A DNA stretch of 64,000 nt, from the NCBI RefSeq assembly GCF_001931675.1, contig NZ_CP014839.1, positions 1,426,001-1,490,000 on the forward strand, written 5' to 3'. Made by a program: the position numbers and the translations under genes. Under the pieces are notes generated by a model. It did no database searches. It was not told the origin of the DNA and worked only from the letters and a program-made list of their open reading frames with translations. Source of the stretch: Pandoraea thiooxydans. GTDB taxonomy: Bacteria; Pseudomonadota; Gammaproteobacteria; Burkholderiales; Burkholderiaceae. Shown here one piece after another: positions 36,293 to 44,606 of this stretch; position 1 is the stretch's first letter; each line of letters opens with the position of its first letter.

Positions 36293-37198
36293 TCATATGC
36301 CCGGCATATTGGGTTCGTTGGCCGAGGGGGGCTGCCAGGACAGCAACCGCTTTTCCAGCATCGACATGAGGGCCTCGGCGCTTAACGCCAGCACGCCGAT
36401 AATCAGCATCGCGCCGAACACGCCGTTGGCGTCAAAGGTGTTCTGCGCGGTCGCGATGACCAGCCCAAGGCCTTGCTGAGCGCCAAGAAATTCACCGACG
36501 ATGGCGCCAATGATCGAGAAGCCGAGCGCGACATGCAGGCTGGCGATGATCCACGTCATCGCCGACGGGAATACCACGTGACGAATCACCTGAAGGCGGG
36601 AAGCCCCGAGGATGCGCGTGTTGGCGACGAAATTGCGGTCGACGCCCCGCACCCCCTGGAAGGCGTTGAAGAACACCACGAAGAACACCAGCACGGCGGC
36701 CAGCAGCACCTTGGACGACATGCCCAGGCCGAGCCACATGACGAAAACCGAACCAAGCACGATGCGCGGCAACGCGTTGATGACTTTGATGAGTGGACCG
36801 ATCACGTCGGCCAGATAGGGAATCTCGCCGAGCAGGACCCCTAACACCACGCCGCTGGTTACGCCGGCGGCAAACCCCAGCAGAGACTCCTCCAGCGTGA
36901 TCCAGATTTGCAGCCAGATCGAACCATACGGCGTGCCGCGCTGGACCCACTCCCACAACCTGATGGCGATGCCGCTTGGCGAACCGAAGAAGAACGGATC
37001 GATGATGTTCCAGGCGCTCAGGAGCTGCCAGCCGCCAATGATCAGCCCGAGCAAGCTGGCCCGTCCGAGCAGTACGAGTCGCTTGCGGCGCTGTGTGCGG
37101 CGACGCGCAGCGGCGGCTATCGAGGCGGCATCGGAACCCGCCGGCCGGAGGTCGGCCGGAGAGTCTGCCGTGGTTACCAGGGTTTTGCCGCTCGTCAT
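36293..37198 (-). CDS. NitT/TauT-type ABC transporter permease
   Basis: A 301-residue inner-membrane permease. The N-terminus is long and charged (to about residue 40), followed by six predicted helices. The coupling (EAA) loop reads FQGVRGVDRNFVANTRILGASRLQVIRHVVFPSAM (partly: ILGASRLQVIRHVVFPSA), typical of BPD transporters. The ATG overlaps the ATPase stop (ATGA). Confidence 0.9.
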   Translation of the reverse strand: MTSGKTLVTTADSPADLRPAGSDAASIAAAARRRTQRRKRLVLLGRASLLGLIIGGWQLLSAWNIIDPFFFGSPSGIAIRLWEWVQRGTPYGSIWLQIWITLEESLLGFAAGVTSGVVLGVLLGEIPYLADVIGPLIKVINALPRIVLGSVFVMWLGLGMSSKVLLAAVLVFFVVFFNAFQGVRGVDRNFVANTRILGASRLQVIRHVVFPSAMTWIIASLHVALGFSIIGAIVGEFLGAQQGLGLVIATAQNTFDANGVFGAMLIIGVLALSAEALMSMLEKRLLSWQPPSANEPNMPGI

Positions 37199-38037
37199 GC
37201 TGCCACTCCTTTGACTTTCGAGATGTCGGTCGTGCGCGAGTAGGCTTGCTCCACTTCTTCGCGCAGCGATTCCCAGATCTGCTGATACAAATCCAGAAAA
37301 CGATGATTGAATCGGATCTCTTGCACGGCGCCGCGCGGGCGGGGCAGGTCGATATCGAAGACGGCCTTGACAGTGGCCGGGCCGGCGGTCATGACAACCA
37401 CCCGGTCGGCCAGCGCGATGGCCTCCTCCAGGTCGTGCGTGACGAACAGCACCGATGGCCGCGTCTTCTCCCACAGCGCCAGTAATTCGTTGGACATGAT
37501 GGCGCGCGTTTGCACGTCTAGCGCCGAGAACGGCTCGTCCATCAGCAGCATGGATGGCTCGTTGATCAGCGCCGCGGCCAGGCTCACACGCTTGCGCATG
37601 CCGCCGGAGAGCTGATACGGGTAGTAGTTCTCGAAACCCGCCAGACCCACGAGACGCAGCCATTCACGGGCCGATTCGCGCGCTTCGTTTTTGGGCACGC
37701 CGCGAAAAGTCGGGCCCAACGCGACATTGGCCAGGATCGATTTCCATGGCAGCAGCGCGTCGTTCTGAAATACGAAGCTCGCACCCCTGGTGATGCCGTC
37801 GACCTGCTGGCCGGACACGCGCACAGTGCCCGCGCTCGGGCGATAGAGCCCGGCGGCCAGGGTCAGTGTGGTGGACTTGCCGCATCCGGTGGGACCCACC
37901 ACCGCGCAAAATACCCCCGGCTCGACCACCAGGTTCACATTGTGCAAGGCGGTTTTTTCCGTGCCTTCCCGGGTGACGAAGCTTTTTGTCACCCCCGAAA
38001 ATTCAATACCGCCTCGCCTTGTCAACGTCTCTGCCAT
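37195..38037 (-). CDS. NitT/TauT-type ABC transporter ATP-binding protein
   Basis: A 280-residue ATPase. Walker A is GPTGCGKST, the signature is LSGGMRKRVSLAAAL, Walker B is MLLMDEPFSALD, and the switch His lies in FVTHDLEEAI. The ATG at 38037 is preferred to a TTG nine bases earlier because GAGG is placed before it. It is followed by the permease with a 4-bp overlap. Confidence 0.92.
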   Translation of the reverse strand: MAETLTRRGGIEFSGVTKSFVTREGTEKTALHNVNLVVEPGVFCAVVGPTGCGKSTTLTLAAGLYRPSAGTVRVSGQQVDGITRGASFVFQNDALLPWKSILANVALGPTFRGVPKNEARESAREWLRLVGLAGFENYYPYQLSGGMRKRVSLAAALINEPSMLLMDEPFSALDVQTRAIMSNELLALWEKTRPSVLFVTHDLEEAIALADRVVVMTAGPATVKAVFDIDLPRPRGAVQEIRFNHRFLDLYQQIWESLREEVEQAYSRTTDISKVKGVAA

Positions 38038-38229
38038 AGCAAACAAACCTCATTAACTGTACCGATTAAGCAAAAAGCACTTTGTTTTCAAGCGCACTCG
38101 AATGCGCGGCATTAGCCGCCACGCCGCACCGGAATGTCGCTGCCGGCGGCGCTCGCCAGTCGAGCCTATCCAAATCGCGGTTGTCGCCGCAGCGAATTTC
38201 CTGAGTCTCATCACCTCCTTGGGCTGGCC

Positions 38230-38269
38230 GCCAGCGCATCGCAGTTCAGTCGCGACTGCGATAGCTGGC
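38230..38269 (-). other. Stem-loop between porin and ABC genes
   Basis: GCCAGC and GCTGGC form the base and ATCGCAGT and ACTGCGAT the upper stem, around a nine-base loop, 12 bp after the porin stop. There is no T-tract. It lies within the 243-bp gap before the ATPase gene and could set the ratio of porin to transporter mRNA by partial termination or by blocking 3' decay. The rest of the gap holds nothing I recognise. Confidence 0.5.
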
Positions 38270-38280
38270 GCCAACACTCG

Positions 38281-39801
38281 TTAGAAATGCCAAATGCCGC
38301 CGACTTCGATGCGCTTGGCTGTTTGCGGCGAGATGCCAGTGGACGCCTGATAGGTTTTCTGGCCCCACATGGCTTCGATGCCAACATCGACCGTCTTGGT
38401 GGGTTGCAGGATCAGGTTGACGTGCACTGTCTTGGTCGTGACCGCGTTCTGCGCGTCGGCCGGCAGGAACCCCGCCAGGCGCTGGTGGTTGAAGCCGAAG
38501 CCGATGTTCGAGCGCAGCTTGGAGGTCCACCAGTGCTGGAAGTACACCGTGCCGCCGACATCTGGCTGCACCTGAACGGCGGTCGCACCGGTCGGGTCTG
38601 CCGCCGTGCCGTTGTTGATCGCCAGCGTCGACGCGGTGTTCGCGCCAAAGTCGTCGGGAATGTAGCGGGCCATCGCGCCGTACCAGGCCTGGAAGCCCAC
38701 GTTGTCACGACCGAGCCCGAAGCCGGTATGCAGGAGATTCCAGGTCGCGCCGACGATTGCTGCTGCGGCGAATTTGGTGGTGCGCACACCGTTCTGGTCG
38801 GTGAACCCCAATTCGCGCGCGACGGCCGACACTTGATAGTGTCCCCAGTTGCCGCTGCGCTCGTATTTCGCGGTGAAGTCCGGTAGAGGATTGGTCTGGG
38901 TCGCTACCTCGATATCGCCCTGGGTGTCCTGGTAGCCGGTTTGTGGGTTTTCTATCGAGAATGACAGTGCCCCGCCCGCATGCAGCGGCAGGGTATAGCG
39001 AATCTGTGGCGTGTGAGCGCCCGGCACGCCGGCTGGCCCGGCATTGTCGAAGGTCTCCTCCTGATCGGGGTCATCGATGAAGTTCGAATTCGCTTGCCCG
39101 AGCAACCAGTGCCCGATAGTGCCGTAGGCATAAACGATGCGGGCGCCCCAGTTGTTGTTTTGCAGCGCTTGATTGTTGTCACCTCCTGCGGTGTAACCGT
39201 AGAAATCCAGCGAGATGTTGGTGTTGATATCGCCGTACGGACTCGGGGTGCTGGTTTGCACAATCAGTCGCGAGACTTTGTCCTGAAAGTGGAACGTGCG
39301 TCCGGACTGCGCCCGCGCGGGGCCGCTCGGCAGCAGGTTGCCGATGGCGAACTTGGGCCCCAGATTTTGCGTAGGATCGTAGATCCCCTGGAAGTTGACG
39401 AAACCGCCGATACGCATCGAAGTATCGGTGCCTGGCAACTTGAAGGACCCTGGCATTGCGCCGCGCATCACATAACCCGGGTCCGCCATGCCCAGCGCCT
39501 CGGCTTTGGTCGGCGGCACGCTATCAGGCAAAGCCGGGGCTGGCGCGCCTTGGGCGGTTTGCACGGCGCCGGCTTGGGGGCGCTGAGCTTGCCAGTGGCT
39601 TTGCTGCGCTTGCGCTTGCTTGAGCTGGTTCAATTGCGTTGAAAGGTTGTTGATCTCCGCTTGCAGCTTGCTGAGCTCGTCCGCGTGAGCTATCGGCATT
39701 GCGACCAAGCCAGCGATCGCGGTGCACATCACCCGAGCCTTGAACGACGGACCTGCGATCGAGCTAAGCGAACGGCCAGAGAATCCCTTGCGTTTTTTCA
39801 T
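38281..39801 (-). CDS. DcaP-family outer-membrane porin
   Basis: A 506-residue outer-membrane protein. A signal peptide is followed after AHA by a coiled-coil-like segment (DELSKLQAEINNLSTQLNQL) as in trimeric DcaP porins, then a Pro/Ala/Gln linker and a beta-barrel with many alternating strands ending in the aromatic residue IWHF. DcaP of Acinetobacter carries negatively charged organic acids such as phthalates. GGAG precedes the ATG at 39801. It is the first gene of the cluster with an ABC importer and two-component system. Confidence 0.82.
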   Translation of the reverse strand: MKKRKGFSGRSLSSIAGPSFKARVMCTAIAGLVAMPIAHADELSKLQAEINNLSTQLNQLKQAQAQQSHWQAQRPQAGAVQTAQGAPAPALPDSVPPTKAEALGMADPGYVMRGAMPGSFKLPGTDTSMRIGGFVNFQGIYDPTQNLGPKFAIGNLLPSGPARAQSGRTFHFQDKVSRLIVQTSTPSPYGDINTNISLDFYGYTAGGDNNQALQNNNWGARIVYAYGTIGHWLLGQANSNFIDDPDQEETFDNAGPAGVPGAHTPQIRYTLPLHAGGALSFSIENPQTGYQDTQGDIEVATQTNPLPDFTAKYERSGNWGHYQVSAVARELGFTDQNGVRTTKFAAAAIVGATWNLLHTGFGLGRDNVGFQAWYGAMARYIPDDFGANTASTLAINNGTAADPTGATAVQVQPDVGGTVYFQHWWTSKLRSNIGFGFNHQRLAGFLPADAQNAVTTKTVHVNLILQPTKTVDVGIEAMWGQKTYQASTGISPQTAKRIEVGGIWHF

Positions 39802-40171
39802 CCAGTTGTCTCCTGCATATGATTGTTTTCGTCCCGTACCGCCCGGACAGGGCTGGGCATACGGTGTGCTCATGGTAGGGAGGGCTAGCTGTCAGCTAGC
39901 TGTCAGTCGCGGCGCCGATTCGCCGGTGTTAACCCTAGGTGCGCCCGTCTTGAGGGAAGTGAGTGTGCAGGTGACAACGCGGCGTGCAAGGGGCTTGGTC
40001 CGGGCCGAGAAGAAAGGCGCGGTCATCGCTTTGATAATGCTTTTCAGCGGCTGGTCGGCCACCTAAACTGTCGATTCGCGCAGTGCCGAGTATTGTCGTA
40101 TTGGCTCGAACGCTACAGGTGGCCGAACACCGGCCGTGACGATGACTGTTGGCCTCTCTAACGGGAACACC
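39802..40171. other. Divergent promoter region of porin and GST genes
   Basis: A 370-bp gene-free stretch. It contains the tandem repeat at 39885-39906; otherwise I see no gene or clear regulator site. Confidence 0.5.
39885..39906. promoter_or_regulatory. Perfect tandem 11-bp repeat, candidate response-regulator site
   Basis: CTAGCTGTCAG occurs twice without a gap. The 11-bp period is one helical turn, the spacing on which OmpR-family dimers bind. It lies 84-105 bp upstream of the porin ATG, and the cluster encodes an OmpR-family regulator. Binding is inferred. Confidence 0.6.
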
Positions 40172-40786
40172 ATGAAACTGATTGGCATGCTCGATTCACC
40201 CTTTGTTCGCCGCACCGCAATTTGCATGAAATTGCTCGGGCTCGAGTTCGAGCATCAGTCGCTCTCGGTGTTCAGGACGTACGACGAATTTCGTCGTATC
40301 AACCCGGTGGTCAAGGCGCCGACATTGTTGCTCGACGATGGCCAGTGCCTGATGGATTCGACACTGATTCTCGACTACGCCGAGACGCTGGCCAATCCGC
40401 GCAAGACGCTCATGCCGCGCGACCCCGTGGCGCGCCTGCACGAGCTCAAATTGATCGGGCTGGCCCTCGCGGCCAGCGAGAAGTCCGTGCAGCTCGTCTA
40501 CGAGCAAAAGCAACGGCCTGCCGAAAAGCAGTACGAACCCTGGGCCGAGCGTGTGAGCCAGCAGCTGCATGCCGCTTATGCTGTGCTTGAGAAAGACATC
40601 ACGCAGCGTCCGCTGCCCACCGATCCGAGCCGGTTCAGCCAGGCCGGCGTCTCGATTGCCGTGGCGTGGCGTTTTACCCAAATGATGCTGCCCGATGTCG
40701 TGGCCGAGACGGATTATCCGGCACTGCGGCTGTTTGCGGCGTTTGCCGAACGGCAAGCGGTATTCATGGAGACTCCGCCGGAATAA
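40172..40786 (+). CDS. Glutathione S-transferase-like protein
   Basis: A 204-residue GST. The thioredoxin-like N-domain begins MKLIGMLDSPFVRRTAICMKLLG, with Ser as the likely activating residue, and has KAPTLLLDDGQCLMDSTLILDY, the cis-Pro and ESxAI-like glutathione site. An all-helical C-domain follows. The longer upstream frame is rejected because homology starts at this ATG. It is divergent from the porin gene; no link in function is evident. Confidence 0.87.
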   Translation: MKLIGMLDSPFVRRTAICMKLLGLEFEHQSLSVFRTYDEFRRINPVVKAPTLLLDDGQCLMDSTLILDYAETLANPRKTLMPRDPVARLHELKLIGLALAASEKSVQLVYEQKQRPAEKQYEPWAERVSQQLHAAYAVLEKDITQRPLPTDPSRFSQAGVSIAVAWRFTQMMLPDVVAETDYPALRLFAAFAERQAVFMETPPE

Positions 40787-40999
40787 TGCCGAGGCCTGCG
40801 CGCCACGGTGTGCTGGTAATTGGGTTTTTACGCGACGCTTCCCGGCATTTTAGGGGCGTTGGCCGCCTTTTTTAAGAATCGTCCGACAGGCGGGCGACGC
40901 AATTGAGATTACCTTTCAATCCACTCGGGGGCGAGTATGGGCCGATCGGCGAGCCGCATCGGTCTTTTCCGGTGGCAGTCAGGTACAAGGGAGAGTTGC

Positions 41000-41239
41000 A
41001 TGAGCAAGCGCATTCAGTGGCATGTCGTTGCGGCGAAGGACAAAGGTCAGGTGGTGACCGATGTGAAGCCGGCCGAAATGCCACCGCTGGCCAGCGAGCC
41101 GGCGTCGTTTCATGATTTGCGGGCACGTCTGCGTAACTTTGCAAGCCGGCGGCTGGCGTTGCTTCGTTATGTCTATCGCCGCGGCGCGCTGTCGATGAGC
41201 ATTCTGGTCAGCGCTGATTGGGAGCGCAAGCGCCGATAG
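41000..41239 (+). CDS. Unrecognised 79-residue basic protein
   Basis: An open frame with GGGAG upstream of its ATG (MSKRIQWHVVAAKDKGQVVT). The second half is strongly basic (RLRNFASRRLALLRYVYRRG). I do not recognise a family. Its stop is 22 bp before the left half of a terminator that an insertion sequence has split, so its transcript may now read into the element. Confidence 0.5.
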   Translation: MSKRIQWHVVAAKDKGQVVTDVKPAEMPPLASEPASFHDLRARLRNFASRRLALLRYVYRRGALSMSILVSADWERKRR

Positions 41240-41260
41240 GACGTTATCGTCAGCCAAAAG

Positions 41261-41279
41261 AAAAAGCCGGTCGAAACCG
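41261..41279. terminator. Left half of a terminator split by IS insertion
   Basis: A-tract and GCCGGT-CGAA-ACCG. In the uninterrupted site this joined GCTTTTTT (44565 onward) to form a bidirectional terminator with a GCCGGT/ACCGGC stem. What remains here has only a four-base-pair stem and no T-run. Confidence 0.7.
41268..41279. repeat. Target-site duplication, left copy
   Basis: CGGTCGAAACCG, identical to 44553-44564 and directly flanking the IS terminal repeats. A 12-bp duplication fits the IS4 family (typically 9-13 bp). Confidence 0.9.
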
Positions 41280-41297
41280 TAATGCCGTTCAGTTAAG
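41280..41297. repeat. IS terminal inverted repeat, left
   Basis: 18 bp, perfect match to the complement of 44535-44552. The native transposase stop codon (41289-41291) lies within it. Confidence 0.92.
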
Positions 41298-41380
41298 GTC
41301 TTTTTGTAGGTACCGAACGGTGTAGCGGAGGGGTCGCGATTTGACGACCCGATCGCATTTGCGGTCGGGTCGTTTTTCGT

Positions 41381-43228
41381 GTGCGCCCAGCATGGGCGCA
41401 CTCCTGCGGGTGTAAGTCCCGCCACAAGCTGGTCACAGCGAATGAAGCGAAGCGCAACTGCATGAGGGCGACCGAGTGTGGGGAGGAAGCGTGGATCGTA
41501 AATCGCGAGCCGATGAACAAGAACTGCATAGAAGGCGCTGCCTAGCAGGGCGAGCGGGCATGAAACCGCGAAGCTCTCGTGACCAAGGCGAAGCAGCGTA
41601 AATGCAGCGGTTGTGCGATGAAGGAGTGCGCTCTTACCTGGGGAGTCCTCGCCTCATGCCTGAAAGGGCAACGGTGTCGAATCGGAGCGAGGCGTCAGCA
41701 GAGGCCGTAGTAGTCACGGGATAGGTCGGCGAGACTGAAGCTAGTGGCGAAGGGCCGAACGAGAAGGAGTGTTCGACGACATGCCGACGCAACAGGCCAG
41801 GCGTCAGATGCCGGCGCAAGCGGGGCGAGCGGTGGCGGCGCGCGGTGAAGCTGCGCGAGAAGCCGTGAGTGACGAAGCCTGCGGCTCGCGGCGTGAAGCG
41901 AAGAACACAGGGTCAGCGCTGCTAGATGCGGCCTTGACAAGAGAGAACCTGCGGCAGGCGTTCAAACGGGTGCGGGCCAATAAGGGTGCGCCGGGAGTTG
42001 ACGGTCTGGACATTGACCGGACTGCGCGACATCTGGTGACGGCGTGGCCTGCGATACGAGAAGAACTGTTGCGGGGGACGTACCGGCCAAAACCGGTACG
42101 ACGGGTGACGATCCCGAAGCCGGACGGAGGCGAGCGCGAGCTAGGCATCCCGACGGTGACGGATCGGCTGATCCAACAGGCGTTGCTGCAAGTACTGCAA
42201 CCGATTCTCGATCCCACATTCAGCGAGCACAGCTACGGTTTCCGACCGGGCCGGCGCGCGCACGACGCGGTGTTAGCCGCACAATCGTACGTGCAGTCGG
42301 GCCGCCGGGTGGTCGTGGACGTGGACTTGGAAAAGTTCTTCGACCGGGTCAATCACGACATTCTTATCGACCGCCTACAGAAGCGTATCGGCGATGCTGG
42401 CGTAATCGGGCTGATCCGAGCCTACTTGAACGCGGGAATGATGAGCCATGGCGTGGTGCAGGAGCGCTATGAGGGTACGCCGCAAGGCGGACCGCTCTCG
42501 CCGCTGCTGGCAAACGTGCTGCTGGACGAGGTGGATAAGGAATTGGAACGGCGAGGCCATTGCTTCGTTCGCTACGCGGATGATGCGAACGTGTACGTTC
42601 GCTCACGCCGGGCGGGCGAACGGGTGATGGCGCTGCTGCGAAAGCTGTACGGGCGGCTGCGTTTGAGGGTCAACGAGACCAAGAGCGCGGTGGCGAGTGT
42701 GTTCGGTCGCAAATTCCTGGGCTACAGCTTCTGGGTGGCAGCGGGTGGCGCGATCAAGCGTAAAGTGGCCACCAAAGCACTTGCAACGTTCAAGCAACGC
42801 ATTCGGGAGCTGACCCGCCGCGGTGGCGGGCGCAGCATGTTGGAAGTAGCGCAAAGACTGCGCTCCTACCTATTGGGTTGGAGGGCTTATTACCGGTTGG
42901 CGCAAACGCCGAGGGTCTGGCTAACGCTGGACGAATGGCTTCGTCACCGGTTACGGGCCATTCAGCTCAAACAGTGGAAACGCGGCCCGACCATCTACCG
43001 GGAATTGAGCGCGCTAGGGGCCAGCACCGAAATTGCGCGACGAGTCGCGGCGAACAGCCGTTGCTGGTGGCGAAACAGCGGACTGGCTCTGAATCGTGTG
43101 CTCACCATTGCCTATTTCGACAGCCTGGGTGTGCCCCGACTCTCTTGACCTCAACTTCTCGAACCGCCCGGTGCGGACCCGCATGCCGGGTGGTGTGGCA
43201 GGGGTGTAGCCTATTGGCTACCCCCTAT
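41381..43228 (+). mobile_element. Group II intron, class C type
   Basis: It begins GTGCGCCCAGCATGGGCGCA, the GUGYG-type 5' end, and ends CCCCTAT (AY type). Domain V lies at about 43161-43197 (GAACCGCCCGG base, CGC triad) and domain VI at about 43198-43228. The insertion point follows a hairpin with a T-run, the usual target of class C introns. Joining base 41380 to 43229 restores the transposase frame, which independently fixes both ends. It lies opposite to the transposase, so splicing cannot repair transposase mRNA. Confidence 0.88.
41781..43148 (+). CDS. ltrA: Group II intron reverse transcriptase/maturase
   Basis: A 455-residue intron-encoded protein. Reverse transcriptase blocks are seen as LRQAFKRVRANKGAPGVDG, RRVTIPKPDGGERELGIPTV, VVVDVDLEKFFDRVNHD, GTPQGGPLSPLLANVLLDE and the catalytic YADD at 265-268; a maturase region with LRSYLLGWRAYYRL and a C-terminus ending GVPRLS follow. 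No HNH endonuclease domain is visible, in line with class C introns. AGGAG lies 11 bases before the ATG; a GTG at 41769 is possible. Confidence 0.93.
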   Translation: MPTQQARRQMPAQAGRAVAARGEAAREAVSDEACGSRREAKNTGSALLDAALTRENLRQAFKRVRANKGAPGVDGLDIDRTARHLVTAWPAIREELLRGTYRPKPVRRVTIPKPDGGERELGIPTVTDRLIQQALLQVLQPILDPTFSEHSYGFRPGRRAHDAVLAAQSYVQSGRRVVVDVDLEKFFDRVNHDILIDRLQKRIGDAGVIGLIRAYLNAGMMSHGVVQERYEGTPQGGPLSPLLANVLLDEVDKELERRGHCFVRYADDANVYVRSRRAGERVMALLRKLYGRLRLRVNETKSAVASVFGRKFLGYSFWVAAGGAIKRKVATKALATFKQRIRELTRRGGGRSMLEVAQRLRSYLLGWRAYYRLAQTPRVWLTLDEWLRHRLRAIQLKQWKRGPTIYRELSALGASTEIARRVAANSRCWWRNSGLALNRVLTIAYFDSLGVPRLS

Positions 43229-44465
43229 GCCGATTGATGAGCCGCTTGAGGTGCTCACGCAGACGTTTAAGAACTGCGGGAAGCTTGGCAAGCGCCGGCG
43301 TGCGAGCGGCCCACATCATCTCGTGCTGGATAAGGTGGAAGGAGCGCACGAAGCTGAGTTCGGTTGGTTCGCACCTGGCCTCGAAGGCCGCGCTGGCCAT
43401 TTCGCGGCGAATCAGGTTGTAGGCGATCAAAGCGCCCCAGATTTCCTGGTAGACACCTTCGACGGTTCGGCTACGTAGCGTCAGCTCGCTACCGAGCATA
43501 GATTGTTTGAGTTCGCGGTAGCTGGTTTCGACCTGCCAGCGGCGCTCGTAGCAAGCATCCAGGTCGGCCGCCTTGAAGCGGCGTCGGTCGGTCAACGAAG
43601 TCAGTAGCACCCGCTCGCGGCCGCCCGCATCGGCCACGCGAATCGCACGTGCCATCCACCATTCAGGTAGCTCAGGGCACTTCTGCCGCGCCTGTGGTGA
43701 GACGCGCATGCGCACCAAGGCATCTTCGGGCTTACCTGATACCACTTCCCAGCGCGTATTGGCTTTGGCAGGAATCAGGAAGTGGCGGTTGCGCTTGCCC
43801 GCAGTCAGGCCGCACAGGATCTCTGCAGACAGAAAGCCCTTGTCGAAGACCGTCAGCGAGTGATCCGGGATCTGCCCCAGCAATTGCTTGGCATAAAGCA
43901 TCTCATTCGTGTCGTAGCGACCGAACGCGATATTCGAGACGAGGTGGGTCGGCACCGAAGTCAGCGTCACGGCTCGCACCTGCGGATAGCTCGCCACTTT
44001 GCCGCTGGCATAGCCTTGCGCACCGAAATGCTCTCGATTCTCGGCACTGTCCGGGACGCGCAGCGTCGTGCCATCCATGGCCCACAGACTCAGCCCCTTG
44101 AAGGCGTAGCGTGCAGCGTCTTGCTGGCACCAGGCTCGTGCGGTCCGTTCGAACAACCAAGCCATCGGCGCATCGCCCAGGCGTTGCCGAGCCTGGGTCA
44201 CAGCGCTCTTGCTCACAAACGTCGCTTCGTTAGGTAATACCAGATCAAGGCTGTCGACTACCTCGCTGATTGACCAGTGGCGGTAGATCGCTAGCGCGAT
44301 CACGAGCCAAACCACTTGCTCGGCAGGCAAGCGCCGACGGCGAATGCTTGCTGTGCCCGTAGCCTCAATCGCTTGCTCAATCCATTCCTGCGGAAGATGC
44401 GCGCCCAGCCGACTCAGGTCGGCAGGCGTGGCATCCAGCACGAAGTTCAGGTGGTCGCTCAGCAT
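43218..44465 (-). pseudogene. IS4-family transposase with 3' end replaced by intron sequence
   Basis: A DDE transposase of 415 residues as it stands. Asp131 (WAMDGTTL), Asp208 (TVFDKGF) and Glu313 form the catalytic triad, with the YREK signature Y306, R309, E313, K320. The last two residues and stop come from the intron end. Without the intron, 29 further residues would run to a TGA at 41289-41291 in the terminal repeat. The catalytic core is intact, but the C-terminal tail is lost, so activity is uncertain. The start could be upstream at a TTG (44519). Confidence 0.88.
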
Positions 44466-44520
44466 CGCGACCAAAGTTAACAGCTTGCCGCCCCGTTTAC
44501 AACTCCAACCCCAAAACAAA

Positions 44521-44551
44521 AATGCCGTTCAGCTCTTAACTGAACGGCATT
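44521..44551 (-). terminator. Hairpin at the IS right end, acting toward the transposase
   Basis: AATGCCGTTCAG and CTGAACGGCATT form a 12-base-pair stem with a seven-base loop, followed on the minus strand by a T-rich run (ATTTTTGTTTT). It would stop read-through from the RND operon into the transposase. Confidence 0.7.
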
Positions 44552-44552
44552 A
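44535..44552. repeat. IS terminal inverted repeat, right
   Basis: Perfect 18-bp complement of 41280-41297. Confidence 0.92.
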
Positions 44553-44564
44553 CGGTCGAAACCG
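44553..44564. repeat. Target-site duplication, right copy
   Basis: CGGTCGAAACCG, same as 41268-41279. It keeps the GCTTTTTT tail of the original terminator. Confidence 0.9.
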
Positions 44565-44606
44565 GCTTTTTTCATGCTCGCGCGACAGTGCGCGTGCATT
44601 CTGGCG

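Larger units (their letters stand above)
41280..44552 (-). mobile_element. IS4-family insertion sequence interrupted by a group II intron
   Basis: Perfect 18-bp terminal inverted repeats (TAATGCCGTTCAGTTAAG at 41280-41297 and its complement at 44535-44552) are flanked by a 12-bp direct repeat. The element is 3273 bp; without the 1848-bp intron it is 1425 bp, a normal IS4-family size. The transposase is on the minus strand and has the IS4 YREK signature. Confidence 0.92.

Noticed and set aside
41342-41378. Intrinsic terminator of the gene at 41000-41239
   Set aside because: It has stem and T-run, but it lies inside the IS left end and is coding sequence of the original transposase. The native terminator is the split one at 41261-41279 and 44553-44571.
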